A stretch of 64,000 bases of DNA. Origin: Utricularia gibba (taxonomy: Eukaryota; Streptophyta; Magnoliopsida; Lamiales; Lentibulariaceae). Below the pieces are notes generated by a model. It saw only the letters and a program-made list of their open reading frames with translations. It did not search any database and had not been told where the DNA came from. The stretch covers positions 1,488,001-1,552,000 of the forward strand of contig NEEC01000002.1 of NCBI GenBank assembly GCA_002189035.1, read 5' to 3'. This document shows, in pieces, positions 45,389-57,252 of the stretch. Every line of letters begins with the position of its first letter. Within the stretch, counting starts at the first letter, position 1. The translations under genes and the position numbers were made by a program.

Positions 45389-46837
45389 ATGGGAGCTAGG
45401 CTGAGTATGCATAATACTAGAGGCAGTTCTGATGTTCCTGATGCTTCACAGTTTGAGGCTTGTAAGCGACGCAGGATGTCGCCTAGCTTCTGGGATGGTA
45501 GTCCAAGACTCATTCCCAGCCTTCCGGACGAGATTTCAATTCAGATTTTAGCCAGAGTTCCTCGGATTTGTCATTTCATTGTGAAACTTGTCTCGAGAAG
45601 TTGGAGAGCCACCCTAGTGAGTGGAGAACTTTATAAAGTACGAAAAGAACTTGGTACCACAGAGGAATGGCTCTATGTTCTGACCAAGGCGGAAGGTGAA
45701 AAGCTCATTTGGCATGGCCTTGACCCAGTATCTGGTAGATGGCAAAGACTTCCCATGATGCCTAATGTTGCTGTTGATGATGGGATGAAAAAAAGGGGAT
45801 TCGCAGGCCTTTGGTTTTGGAACAGAGTCTCTTCCAATGTGATTGCTGATGCAATCAGAGGGTGGCTTGGGAGGAAAGATGCATTAGATGAAATCCCATT
45901 TTGTGGTTGTGCGATTGGAGCTGTTGGTGGCTGCCTTTATGTCATAGGTGGATTCTGCAGGGCTTCTGCTGTGTCAAGTGTATGCCGCTATGATCCCATT
46001 ATAAATTCTTGGGTTGAAAAAAGTTCCATGTCCGCAGAAAGGGCATACTGCAAAACCGCTGTCTTGGAGGAAAAACTGTACGTTATTGGAGGTGTTACGC
46101 GTGGTCGTGGTGGTCTGACTCCTCTTCAGTCAGCTGAGGTTTTTGATCCTAGTACTGATAATTGGTCTGAGGTGCCTAGCATGCCCTTTTCAAAGGCACA
46201 GATTCTACCAACTGCCTTCCTTACCGACCTACTGAAACCTATCGCCACAGGTTTGACATCATACAGGGGAAAACTCTACGTCCCTCAGAGTTTGTACTGC
46301 TGGCCATTTTTTGTCGATGTTGGGGGTGAAGTCTATGACCCTGAAACAAACTCTTGGACTGAAATGCCTCTTGGAATGGGTGATGGCTGGCCAGCCAAGC
46401 AGGCCGGAACGAAGCTAAGTGTCGTTGTGGATGAAGAACTATATGCTCTGGATCCATCCGGCTCCCACAACAGTGCTAGAATCAAAGTCTATGATCACCA
46501 AGATGACATTTGGAAAGTCATAGATGGGGATGTGCCCATCCGCGACCTGACATACTCGGAGTCGCCATACCTACTCGCTAGTTTCCTTGGGAAGCTGCAT
46601 GTCATCACCAAGGACGGCAACAACAATATCTCAGTGATGCAGTTTGACTGGCAAAACAAACTCCCCTCCATGACTGCAACCTCCTCCCTGGGAGTCCATT
46701 CAGGGAGTGATGCCGCATCATCCTCATCCTCATCCTCATCGTCAGCCTCATCAGGTAATAACAATGTGTGGAAGGTCATTGCGAGTAGGGTGGCTGGATC
46801 TTCTGAGCTCGTTGGCTGTCAGGTACTAAATGTATAG
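45389..46837 (+). CDS. F-box/kelch-repeat protein (At1g22040 type)
   Basis: A single coding exon encodes 482 residues. The F-box (PSLPDEISIQILARVPRICH) binds SKP1 in an SCF ubiquitin ligase. A C-terminal kelch propeller follows, with repeats such as GGCLYVIGGFCRASAVSSVC, EKLYVIGGVTRGRGGLTPLQ and GGEVYDPETNSWTEMP, for substrate binding. The N-terminal MGARLSMHNTRGSSDVPDAS and the C-terminal CQVLNV fit the At1g22040 subgroup. A serine run (SSSSSSSSS) near 450-460 is encoded by a TCA/TCC repeat and is low complexity. The substrate is unknown. The start was set at the ATG at 45389; the coding frame extends further upstream only without an ATG. The leader contains an intron and an upstream ORF. 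Confidence 0.93.
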   Translation: MGARLSMHNTRGSSDVPDASQFEACKRRRMSPSFWDGSPRLIPSLPDEISIQILARVPRICHFIVKLVSRSWRATLVSGELYKVRKELGTTEEWLYVLTKAEGEKLIWHGLDPVSGRWQRLPMMPNVAVDDGMKKRGFAGLWFWNRVSSNVIADAIRGWLGRKDALDEIPFCGCAIGAVGGCLYVIGGFCRASAVSSVCRYDPIINSWVEKSSMSAERAYCKTAVLEEKLYVIGGVTRGRGGLTPLQSAEVFDPSTDNWSEVPSMPFSKAQILPTAFLTDLLKPIATGLTSYRGKLYVPQSLYCWPFFVDVGGEVYDPETNSWTEMPLGMGDGWPAKQAGTKLSVVVDEELYALDPSGSHNSARIKVYDHQDDIWKVIDGDVPIRDLTYSESPYLLASFLGKLHVITKDGNNNISVMQFDWQNKLPSMTATSSLGVHSGSDAASSSSSSSSSASSGNNNVWKVIASRVAGSSELVGCQVLNV

Positions 46838-47450
46838 CATGTTTTGTTGATAGTTGCCCTTCTTACAGTCTGCTGTCGCATCATCCTTCTTAAAGCGCCA
46901 TGTTCACTAACGAATAAATCACATGCTGTATATATTTCTCATCTTGCTGTCTGTAGGCGGCTGGTTCTTGTATCAAAACGTATCGCTTTTATTCCAGAAA
47001 TTATGATTTTACATAGCATATTTTCATAGTATTCGATATTACTGTATTCGCATGTTTTTTTTTCGATTTGATTCAGCAAAATAACAATGCATACGGTTAT
47101 AGAAAAATGGTATTACTTTCTCACATTTCGTTATAAAGTAAATTATATCATTTTTTAGTACCATTAATAATATTTATATATTACATATATTATTGTGAAA
47201 GGAAGACAGAGTAGTTAAAAATAATTTATGATATTGGTAATGTATGATATTAAAATTTAATAAATTATTAAACAAATAAATTATATTATTAAATGTAAAA
47301 ATGAAATGGGTTAGTGGCAGTGCTGCAGTATTAATTTAAATTGATTGGGTCGGTGCAAATTTCGATGTGGAAGTCTGAAGCACAGCATCGTTTGTGTCGC
47401 CGGGCATCCTTTTGAAGTTGGGATCTTTGAGCTCTCTGGATCGCTCGTCA
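46838..47450. other. intergenic region
   Basis: The F-box/kelch 3' flank, then an AT-rich stretch (about 47040-47310), then the FabZ promoter. No gene or obvious repeat is seen. Confidence 0.4.
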
Positions 47451-48834
47451 ATGGCGTCTACGCTTCTCTCCCGGTCTTGCTTGTCCACCCTCGCTCCCTC
47501 CGCCATTCCGACAACCACGAATAGGCCGCAAGCTACCGCGCATCTCTCCGTTACTTTCAGGCATAATGGTCGTATCCTGGGGTCGCAGATTACACACATT
47601 GCTCCTAAAAGAAGAGGTTTTTCGGTCAATTGCACTTCCTCTGGTGATGGTCAATCTCACGGGGAGATCCCGATTGAATTGAGTAACAAACCACCTTGCT
47701 ATCGCTTCTTTGTGGAATAATCTTGAGTATGTTTGGCTGAATTGCCTTTCTTTCTCTCTCTGGTTTTCGCAGAGTATCCCGCGTTTCCTAGTGTGTTGGA
47801 CATTAACCAGATTCGAGATATTTTGCCTCACAGGTTCACACTTTACGGGTTGAAATGATTTTCGGTGATGATATTTCTGTGAATTAACTTGTTTCATTGT
47901 TCTTGGTTGCTGCAGATTTCCATTTCTGCTAGTGGATAGAGTTATTGAGTACACCCCCTGTGTTTCGGCCGTGGCGATTAAAAATGTTACCATTAATGAT
48001 AATTTTTTCCCTGGTCATTTTCCGGAGAGACCAATTATGCCTGGTGTTCTGATGATTGAGGTAGACCGTTTTATTGCTCTCATAACCTTGTTACAGATGC
48101 ACTAATTTTCAGGCTTGGAAAATGTGTTGTTCTTTAAGGCAAGATGGGACTTGGCTTTCATATAAGTGAATGAATTTGTGGTCATATCATTGTGTTGAAA
48201 TAAAATGATAGGGATGTACATTGCTGCTTATGAGTCTTGGTTTGTTCTTTAATCTCGTTAACAAATCCAACCAAAAGATTTTCCACTACCTTGAGCTTCT
48301 TCGATTTTACGATATATAAGTGCTTCATGTTAGGGTGTGCATATGAGAGTTAGATTAACTGTTCTTTCAGAGGGAACTCCTGCAAACTTTTGGAATCGGC
48401 GAGAAGATGTTGGGGTTATCTTGTTTTGATGTCAATGATATTATTGGATGAGGTTCTGTGGATTCTGAATGATTTGGATATATGCTCAGGATGGAGTGTT
48501 TGATGAACTTTATCCTATGCTCAGTTCATTGACCGCTTCCCAATTACTGGATGAATCTAACAGACATGTTCATGTGCTTGGTCAGGCAATGGCTCAAGTA
48601 GGTGGTCTGGTTATGCTACAGCCAGAAGTCGGAGGTTCGCGTGAAAACTTCTTTTTTGCTGGAGTCGACAAAGTCCGATTCAGGAAACCAGTTATAGCTG
48701 GAGATACGTTAGTGATGAGAATGAACCTGGTCAAGTTGCAGAAGCGATTTGGAGTGGCTAAGATGGAAGGAAAGGCATATGTTGGAGGTGAAGTTGTCTG
48801 TGAAGGTGAATTCCTCATGGCCTTAGGGAGCTAA
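47451..48834 (+). CDS. FABZ: plastid (3R)-hydroxyacyl-ACP dehydratase (FabZ)
   Basis: Four exons, 47451-47682, 47773-47833, 47916-48060 and 48586-48834, give 228 residues. About 60 Ser/Thr/Arg-rich residues form a plastid transit peptide. The mature hot-dog domain contains the active-site histidine in [20 protein letters not shown] (His132) and the catalytic Glu146, the last codon of exon 3, followed by AMAQVGG. The C-terminal half reads [17 protein letters not shown]. FabZ dehydrates 3-hydroxyacyl-ACP to trans-2-enoyl-ACP in each elongation cycle of plastid fatty acid synthesis. Length and motif order are normal. The third intron is long (525 bp). Nothing looks damaged. Confidence 0.96.
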
Positions 48835-49102
48835 TGTTGCATGTATCCGATTTCGAGCCTAGTTTTCCCAGTTCGGAACTTTACTTTTTCAAAGACATGA
48901 TCTAAGTATTTCGAGGTTGTCTGTATGCAGTGATTTTGGACGATTAATTATACATTATGCTTCAGAATATACGGGGTGCTCCTTCCATTGGAGGCATCTC
49001 CAGTGTCAAACTAACAGAGGTTTCGTCATTTAGACCTGCTTTGGTTCTCTACATTGCACAAGCTTCTTTACAGGTGAATATGCCAAGAATGGAACAAAAA
49101 AT

Positions 49103-49946
49103 TCAAAGGCCAAGAGCTCCAAGGGGAGTCTTCCCTTGTCCAGCCTCAAAGTAGAAGATTAGCATTGCCACCATGGCTAGCCTGGCGTGCTTTATCTCAG
49201 CAAGCTTAAGCCTCTCCAGCTTCTCTGAATCAGGTACGTAGACTCCGTTCTTGAGAGTTCCGGCAAACGACAGCGGATCAAAGAACTTCCCCCCGGGGTA
49301 TCCCTGATCGCCTGTGGCGTTTGCGAAATTCTCAGCCGTTCGAGACCACGGTGTGGCCCATTCAAGGGACTGCGATTCCGGGTTGAAGTAATCAACCCAT
49401 CTTTTGCTTTCGACCCACCCCATGAGAAGGAGCTGAGTCCCGAGGAGGGTGCCAAAGGAGAAGGGTGCCACGGCACCAGGAGCAGCTCCAGCCTCGAACC
49501 AGGGAATGCCACTCCATGCTTGACCAATGAAGATTCCGACCACCGCAGTCATGGCCCAGCGACCATGGATCAGCTCAGCCTCCCTGTACCATTTCAAGAA
49601 GGCTGGATCCTTTCCAAGCCCCAATGGATCGAATCCGTAGTCACCAGGTAACCTGCAGTTCAAATGATACCTACGCATTGAGAGGTCATTCAAAATGAAG
49701 CAACGGGAATCAACTATGGAAAACCTACGAGCCATCGAGCCACTCGGGGTCGACTAAGCTGCCTCCGGCTTTAACACCGGGGAGCCATGACTTCTTGGGG
49801 GTGGAGACAGCGGCCACCACAACCCTCCTAGATGTTCCGGCACCGGCGACGGCAGTGGGAGCAGCTAGCCGGGATTGGCTCTTCTTGCTGCCGGTTAAGA
49901 ATGCTGATCCGAGACCATTGAAAAGAGCAGCGGATGCGGAAGCCAT
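49103..49946 (-). CDS. LHCB6: chlorophyll a/b-binding protein CP24 (Lhcb6)
   Basis: Exons 49946-49729 and 49652-49103 give 255 residues. A plastid transit peptide is followed by the mature start [20 protein letters not shown]. The first helix shows the chlorophyll ligand motif [17 protein letters not shown], the middle helix contains [20 protein letters not shown], and the third reads [20 protein letters not shown]. The abrupt end [10 protein letters not shown], without the fourth amphipathic helix of other Lhcb proteins, is the signature of CP24. CP24 is a monomeric antenna linking LHCII trimers to photosystem II in land plants. Length and intron position are typical. It is divergent from a PP2C-like gene. 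Confidence 0.97.
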
Positions 49947-50355
49947 TTCTCTTTGAGCTTTGGGCCTTCTTTGTGTGGCTCCTCTATGCTGTGAGTGCCC
50001 CTGAGAGGAAATCAAGAGAAAGAATTATAGAAGAGCCAACTCGGATTTCTGATCAAGAACCAAATCTGAGGGGATAGATTTCTAGCCATTGAGATCCTTC
50101 CACGTTGACCCCTTGATCTACTCAGATGGATTGGTGTTTTTACCCCAGGATGAAAATGGCGCTACCAGACCACCCATTTATTTAACTAAGCTACAGTACA
50201 CATATAGATGCTACTATTTACAGATGGGGTTTTTTAGAGTTTCATATTATTGCTTACATTTTCTTGTATCTTCTTTTCTATCCACAAATACCTGGGCAGA
50301 CTCAGGAAACTGTGCCTGCTCAACTTGATAATGTGATCTGCAGTGAACTGCGGCC
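49947..50355. promoter_or_regulatory. divergent promoter, Lhcb6 / PP2C-like
   Basis: This region must hold the Lhcb6 promoter on the minus strand and the PP2C-like leader on the plus strand. A CTATAATT element, TATA-like on the minus strand, lies near 50026-50034. CCACGTTG near 50099-50107 is G-box-like. Light-gene elements are expected here; I only see these strings. Confidence 0.4.
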
Positions 50356-52683
50356 ATGGCGAATCTCTTCTGCAAGTCCTTGGACTTCCGATCTTTCTCA
50401 GCGGTCTCCAAGCCAGGCTTGTTTTCTCATGGACCTAAGAAATTCAAGGCCAATTGGATGAGAATAAGAAGAAAAAGAGCCCTTCACCTCACCCTCACCT
50501 GCGAACTCCCTCAAGGAGAAGTTGGTGTCATTTCATCTCATGGTACACACCTGTTTCCTATTGTTATCACCATCAAGAGCTTAATCTACGCTTGTGTCTG
50601 TATTTCTCTTTGTGGGTCTTGCGGGATGTGGTTTATTTCGTCAGGAATGGAAAACACTGCTTCTTTCACTGTTACAAAACAAGGTGATTTATGATGTGTG
50701 GCACTTGAATGGGCAGAACATGCTGATGGAAGTGTGTCATTTCGGTTTGGGGAAGTTGTCAAAGGAAAGGCGATATTGAAACCCGACGAAAGGGGAAAAG
50801 AATCCGAGGATGGATATGCTGTCTTGAAGGTTTCAGATAGAGAAGGAGATTCAAGCATAGAGTACGTTGATACCGCTGTTCAGGAGATCCTCCAATTGGA
50901 GAAAAGTGTCGCGACTCTCGTTGGATCTGACGAGAGAGTCGAAGAAACCCATCCCGATTCTTTGAAGTTCAATCCTGAAAATGATGAGGCTAATCAGAAT
51001 CTTCTTGTTGTTGTTACTGATCATATAAAAGAAACTGAAATTATTGAAGCAGCAGAATGCACTGACAGTACACCACCGTCGTGTAGCGAAAAAACAGAGC
51101 AGAGCTCATTTGAAGAGATTTGGGGAACTAATATTCAGGATGAGATGCAAAATATGCTAGATATCAACTCACCTCCCAAAGAAGTTACAGAAAGTCTTCC
51201 CTTGAGTTTTGAGATCACAGAGTTGGAAGCCTCATATTCGTCTGAAGTAAGGTTTGAAATTCTTTCCATCACCTTTGTGAATATACTCAAGTATGATGTC
51301 TGATTCTCTGCTCAAGGGTAGTGTTTGCAAGTAATTCATCTTCAAATTCTTCTTTCCGATGTTCTTTACTGATGAAGTGATTACAGAAGATAATGAGATG
51401 GATACTAACACTCGCTCCCCTGCACAGCCCCAGCCAGATATCCTTGAAAGAAGAGTTTTTTCTATCCTCTGGGGCGGCTATGTTGCCTCATCCCTCTAAG
51501 GTATTGCATCAAAGGCATCACAGAAAGCAAAAAGATAATTTATCTGCTGCCACAAGTGTTAAAACTTTAAAGAAAGTGATATGAGAAATAATAAACTCCA
51601 GGTATTCACAGGTGGAGAAGCTGCTTACTTCGTTGCTGGTGACACATGGCTAGGAGTTGCCGATGGAGTTGGTCTATGGTCACTTGAAGGTAATTCACCG
51701 CCGCACCATCTTCTCGTGGTGCTCTTTCTGGAAACCCCATTTTTGTGCCTGTTGGCTATCCGAGTTCATCTTCGAATCAGTTGCTATTGTATTTGATTTT
51801 CTGTTCAGGAACAAAGCCAGGTGTTTTTGCTAAAGAGCTCATCGAGAACTGTGAACGCCTCATTTCTCATTCCAATGCCGCTGGTGCTGTTGACAGCCCC
51901 TTAAAGCTCCTAATCTCTGCCGTTTCAGAAACACGTTCTCCCGGATCGTCGACGTGCCTCATCTCTCGATTTGATGGTCAGGTACTATTTCAGTCCATGT
52001 TAGGGAAACAATAGTTGCTTCTGTTATTCTTCTGCTTCTTCCCCTGAGTCATTTTCTGAAGCTTCTTGATGAATTTCCTTGAAAAAAAAAAAACAGGCTC
52101 TTCATGCTGCAAATGTAGGACACTCGAGGTTCATTGTTCTTAGGCATGGGAGTGTTTACAAGAAATCTTCTCCAATGTACCATCTCTTTCATTTCCCTTT
52201 CCACATTCATTCTGGAGAAGATCCTTCTTCCGCTGCAGAGGTATTGAACAAATTTGCAACTCTTTCACGGTCCACATTCATGATACAGGTTCAAATTCGA
52301 TCTCTACTTCTATTTAGACTTACAGGATTTACCTTGTTGAAGATGACGTGATCATCACCGCAACACACGGATTTTTCGGCAATCTGTATGACCAGGAGAT
52401 TTCTTCCACCGTCTTCGAATCTCTCCTCCACGATAAAAGCCTCAAGGTGTAGTGTAGCCTTCGCGGAATTTTCGCAGATTGGAGCGGAAATTGTTATCTC
52501 CCTTCGTTCCTGCAGGAAATTGCCACCGAATTGGCTTTGAAGGCACAGGAAATCGGGCGGTCCGCAGGATTGCGAACACCGCTCTCTGATGAAGCTCAGG
52601 CAGCGGGATTCACCGGATTCATCGGCGGCAGGCTCGATGATGTTGTGGTGATCGTTTCCAGGGTGCAAAAACGATCCATCTAA
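50356..52683 (+). CDS. PP2C-family protein (At4g33500/PP2C 62-like), active site altered
   Basis: Nine coding exons chain in phase: 50356-50542, 50645-50683, 50717-51246, 51387-51500, 51602-51689, 51809-51981, 52097-52240, 52318-52446 and 52516-52683, for about 523 residues. A plastid-like N-terminus and a long acidic linker precede the C-terminal PP2C domain. That domain is recognised by [39 protein letters not shown], and [20 protein letters not shown]. Metal-binding Asp311 (VADGVG) and the terminal DD remain. The usual GDS and ATDG motifs read VGHSR (His386) and TATHGFFGN (His442), so catalysis may be lost. The fourth exon ([10 protein letters not shown]) is the least certain; a second frame there looks more hydrophilic. 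Confidence 0.8.
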
Positions 52684-53088
52684 CCTCAATGAAAGCATTG
52701 TCATTGAGGTCAGGAACCCAATACCTCTCTGAATAACATCATGTGTTTGATGTCACCCATTCTAATTCTTGTGAGAAGATATGAAAATGTGATGTACTTG
52801 ATGAGTTTGCTATATATGATGCTTAAACTGAGAATCTAAAGTTGAATACAATGTGATATAATATTCTCTATCCAGCACTGTTGGCTTCATGTTAAAGAAC
52901 CATACGTTGCAAGAATAGTGTCTTTAGTTATTCGCTTGAGGCTGTTGAAATAGATTTTGTAGGTTATTATGTGACGTGATCGTTGAAGCCGTGGATGTAA
53001 AGATTTTTTAATATCATTAGAGAAGAAAACCCAGAATGGTGTTCATACCACTGAGTGCTTGCGACTCCCACCACCAGCACCACGTTGA
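52684..53088. other. intergenic region before the tandem array
   Basis: The 3' flank of the PP2C-like gene and a short AT-rich spacer. The sequence just before the array (CCCACCACCAGCACCACGTTGA) is not repeated. No gene is seen. Confidence 0.45.
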
Positions 53089-55657
53089 CTCTCGGGTCTT
53101 CTTCAGCTAGTTTTGAGAATTTTTAGGCCATTGTTTGCATCGAGGAAGACGTGAAAAAGGCAGAATCAGTGGCTGTGCGTCGCCTGCACCCCAGAGCTTC
53201 ACAGGTCCGCGGGTAACCTTCACAATTTTGGCTCTCGGGTCTTCTTCAGCTAGTTTTGAGAATTTTTAGGCCATTGTTTGCATCGAGGAAGACGTGAAAA
53301 AGGCAGAATCAGTGGCTGTGCGTCGCCTGCACCCCAGAGCTTCACAGGTCCGCGGGTAACCTTCACAATTTTGGCTCTCGGGTCTTCTTCAGCTAGTTTT
53401 GAGAATTTTTAGGCCATTGTTTGCATCGAGGAAGACGTGAAAAAGGCAGAATCAGTGGCTGTGCGTCGCCTGCACCCCAGAGCTTCACAGGTCCGCGGGT
53501 AACCTTCACAATTTTGGCTCTCGGGTCTTCTTCAGCTAGTTTTGAGAATTTTTAGGCCATTGTTTGCATCGAGGAAGACGTGAAAAAGGCAGAATCAGTG
53601 GCTGTGCGTCGCCTGCACCCCAGAGCTTCACAGGTCCGCGGGTAACCTTCACAATTTTGGCTCTCGGTCTTCTTCAGCTAGTTTTGAGAATTTTTAGGCC
53701 ATTGTTTGCATCGAGGAAGACGTGAAAAAGGCAGAATCAGTGGCTGTGCGTCGCCTGCACCCCAGAGCTTCACAGGTCCGCGGGTAACCTTCACAATTTT
53801 GGCTCTCGGGTCTTCTTCAGCTAGTTTTGAGAATTTTTAGGCCATTGTTTGCATCGAGGAAGACGTGAAAAAGGCAGAATCAGTGGCTGTGCGTCGCCTG
53901 CACCCCAGAGCTTCACAGGTCCGCGGGTAACCTTCACAATTTTGGCTCTCGGGTCTTCTTCAGCTAGTTTTGAGAATTTTTAGGCCATTGTTTGCATCGA
54001 GGAAGACGTGAAAAAGGCAGAATCAGTGGCTGTGCGTCGCCTGCACCCCAGAGCTTCACAGGTCCGCGGGTAACCTTCACAATTTTGGCTCTCGGTCTTC
54101 TTCAGCTAGTTTTGAGAATTTTTAGGCCATTGTTTGCATCGAGGAAGACGTGAAAAAGGCAGAATCAGTGGCTGTGCGTCGCCTGCACCCCAGAGCTTCA
54201 CAGGTCCGCGGGTAACCTTCACAATTTTGGCTCTCGGGTCTTCTTCAGCTAGTTTTGAGAATTTTTAGGCCATTGTTTGCATCGAGGAAGACGTGAAAAA
54301 GGCAGAATCAGTGGCTGTGCGTCGCCTGCACCCCAGAGCTTCACAGGTCCGCGGGTAACCTTCACAATTTTGGCTCTCGGGTCTTCTTCAGCTAGTTTTG
54401 AGAATTTTTAGGCCATTGTTTGCATCGAGGAAGACGTGAAAAAGGCAGAATCAGTGGCTGTGCGTCGCCTGCACCCCAGAGCTTCACAGGTCCGCGGGTA
54501 ACCTTCACAATTTTGGCTCTCGGGTCTTCTTCAGCTAGTTTTGAGAATTTTTAGGCCATTGTTTGCATCGAGGAAGACGTGAAAAAGGCAGAATCAGTGG
54601 CTGTGCGTCGCCTGCACCCCAGAGCTTCACAGGTCCGCGGGTAACCTTCACAATTTTGGCTCTCGGGTCTTCTTCAGCTAGTTTTGAGAATTTTTAGGCC
54701 ATTGTTTGCATCGAGGAAGACGTGAAAAAGGCAGAATCAGTGGCTGTGCGTCGCCTGCACCCCAGAGCTTCACAGGTCCGCGGGTAACCTTCACAATTTT
54801 GGCTCTCGGGTCTTCTTCAGCTAGTTTTGAGAATTTTTAGGCCATTGTTTGCATCGAGGAAGACGTGAAAAAGGCAGAATCAGTGGCTGTGCGTCGCCTG
54901 CACCCCAGAGCTTCACAGGTCCGCGGGTAACCTTCACAATTTTGGCTCTCGGTCTTCTTCAGCTAGTTTTGAGAATTTTTAGGCCATTGTTTGCATCGAG
55001 GAAGACGTGAAAAAGGCAGAATCAGTGGCTGTGCGTCGCCTGCACCCCAGAGCTTCACAGGTCCGCGGGTAACCTTCACAATTTTGGCTCTCGGTCTTCT
55101 TCAGCTAGTTTTGAGAATTTTTAGGCCATTGTTTGCATCGAGGAAGACGTGAAAAAGGCAGAATCAGTGGCTGTGCGTCGCCTGCACCCCAGAGCTTCAC
55201 AGGTCCGCGGGTAACCTTCACAATTTTGGCTCTCGGGTCTTCTTCAGCTAGTTTTGAGAATTTTTAGGCCATTGTTTGCATCGAGGAAGACGTGAAAAAG
55301 GCAGAATCAGTGGCTGTGCGTCGCCTGCACCCCAGAGCTTCACAGGTCCGCGGGTAACCTTCACAATTTTGGCTCTCGGGTCTTCTTCAGCTAGTTTTGA
55401 GAATTTTTAGGCCATTGTTTGCATCGAGGAAGACGTGAAAAAGGCAGAATCAGTGGCTGTGCGTCGCCTGCACCCCAGAGCTTCACAGGTCCGCGGGTAA
55501 CCTTCACAATTTTGGCTCTCGGGTCTTCTTCAGCTAGTTTTGAGAATTTTTAGGCCATTGTTTGCATCGAGGAAGACGTGAAAAAGGCAGAATCAGTGGC
55601 TGTGCGTCGCCTGTACCCCAGAGCTTCACAGGTCCGCGGGTAACCTTCACAATTTTG
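53089..55657. repeat. 143-bp tandem array, 18 copies
   Basis: Eighteen head-to-tail units start at 53089, 53232, 53375, 53518, 53661, 53803, 53946, 54089, 54231, 54374, 54517, 54660, 54803, 54946, 55088, 55230, 55373 and 55516. The period is 143 bp, except that the units starting at 53661, 54089, 54946 and 55088 have lost one G (CTCTCGGTC instead of CTCTCGGGTC) and are 142 bp. The last unit also has CCTGTACCCC for CCTGCACCCC. Otherwise the copies look identical. Each unit is GC-richer than its flanks, contains GTCCGCGGGTAACC, and has stops in every frame across the array, so it is not protein-coding. The unit is unlike any transposon end, CRISPR repeat or rDNA spacer known to me. Confidence 0.97.
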
Positions 55658-55783
55658 TGGTAGACGTAGAATTCATGTGATGTTGGTGTGTTCTTGATGT
55701 TTTTTTTTTCGATGAAAATCCTTGAGGACTACTTTGGTCCCGTGCCTGAACAATTATTTACCTTCTTCTTTTCTTCTAAAAGC

Positions 55784-57252
55784 ATGGGCTCCTCCGTCCC
55801 GCCTCTATCACCCCAGATGTCTGCGAATGACGACGATCCTCCTATCATGAAGTGCGCCCAAGAAGGAGACGTCGATGGGTTGCACCGGGTGATCGAGAAG
55901 CACAAAGACCAATTCCAACAGTTCCGAGGATCCAATAATCGCAAAACGCCTTTGCACATAGCTGCAGCTTCAGGCAATACAGAATTCGTCTTGGAGTCGA
56001 TGAATCTCTTGCCATGGCTAAATGAAAAGCCTGACGAGGACGGCCGAACGGCTCTCCACGTAGCTATTCTGAAGGGACATGAAAGGACAGCAATGGAGAT
56101 TCTCAAGGAGAACCCGGCCCTTATGAGATGCAGGGACAAAGAGGGTCGTAATGCTCTTCACCTTGCCGTCGCACACGCAGACAAGATGCCCAAGTTGTTG
56201 CTGAAGACCTTATTGGAAATGGATCCAGGCTTGGTAGCCGAAGTAAACTACAAGAAGCAAACTGCGCTTCACATAGCCCTGGAGAACGAAAAATACGATA
56301 CATTTTCATCTCTATTATCCGGGATGAAAGACCGTGCCCATCTGCAACATCTTCTTGAAAAGAAGGATTCAGAGGGGAACACTGTTCTTCATATTGCTGC
56401 CGTCAAAGCTACTCCCGAAGTAACAATCTCCTACTCTATCTAATAAATAATAAGCACTTCCTCACGAGGTTTTCTTTTTTTTTTTTTAATCTCATGTGAT
56501 CTCAGGCAACAATGAAGAAGCTGCTCACTATAATGAAGAACCTTGACGTGAATAACAACCAACAGAAAACTGCTTTGGATCGGGCAGTGGATCCAAATAT
56601 GATATCCTTGCTAAAGCGAGCTGGGGCTCAGGGAGGACAACAAGCGGAACGTGTGTCCTGCAATTCCTCAAAAACTTGTGCAGACAAAATACTGTCTTTC
56701 CTCTTGTCTGGCCGTGTTAGTTTCCCCCATGTTAGTTTCCAGGTACTGCTAATCGCGGCGGCAGTCGTCGTCTACCAGAATCTCCCAGATGGGAAATCTG
56801 TTGGTGAAAATGCAGCTCCACCTATCCCTACTCCCATTCCTGCTCCAGGTCCATATTCAAGGAAAGAACTTAGTGGCCACATACACGGTAATATGAGACT
56901 ACCAGATGCTATCGTGGTGGTCATTTTGCTGGTGCTTTTCATTTTGATGGCGGTTATTTCGATTCTCTCTCTAATTTGGAGGTCTGGAGGGTTTTCTCTT
57001 GCGGCATCTCTATTTGCTGGGATCGTTTATACAGCAATGCTTGGTAATCCTGCCTGGTTAATACCCTTCAGTATTGCTCTCCAGGGTACACTTTGTGTCC
57101 TGGGGGTGTTTGAGGAAGGGGTGCATTTGTATGAAGAACATTTTGGCTACTTGTGGTGGCGGCGCAGAGCTATGAATTGGGTCCTCAACATGCTTCCCCC
57201 GTTGAAAAGGGCCATCCATCTTTCCCAAGAGGAGAGACTGAGGAATCTCTGA
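55784..57252 (+). CDS. ankyrin-repeat membrane protein (BDA1-like)
   Basis: Two exons, 55784-56419 and 56506-57252, give 460 residues. Four to five ankyrin repeats occupy the first half: KTPLHIAAASGNTEFVLESM, GRTALHVAILKGHERTAMEI, GRNALHLAVAHADKMPKLLL, QTALHIALENEKYDTFSSLL and EGNTVLHIAAVKATPE. The C-terminal half has several membrane spans (FQVLLIAAAVVVYQNL, AIVVVILLVLFILMAVISIL, FSLAASLFAGIVYTAMLG and IPFSIALQGTLCVLGVF). Plant ankyrin-transmembrane proteins such as BDA1 and ACD6 act in immune signalling at membranes. The PGG motif of the classic family is not obvious. The frame is open upstream to 55688; ATG 55784 precedes the conserved-looking part. The 143-bp array ends 126 bp before this start. 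Confidence 0.85.

Noticed and set aside
48469-48585. Extension of the FabZ last exon upstream
   Set aside because: The stretch [20 protein letters not shown] does not belong to FabZ; the acceptor before GCAATGGCT restores the conserved AMAQ in phase.
53089-55657. CRISPR-like or ORF-bearing interpretation of the tandem array
   Set aside because: There are no unique spacers, the units abut directly, stops occur in all frames across the array, and the DNA is plant nuclear.
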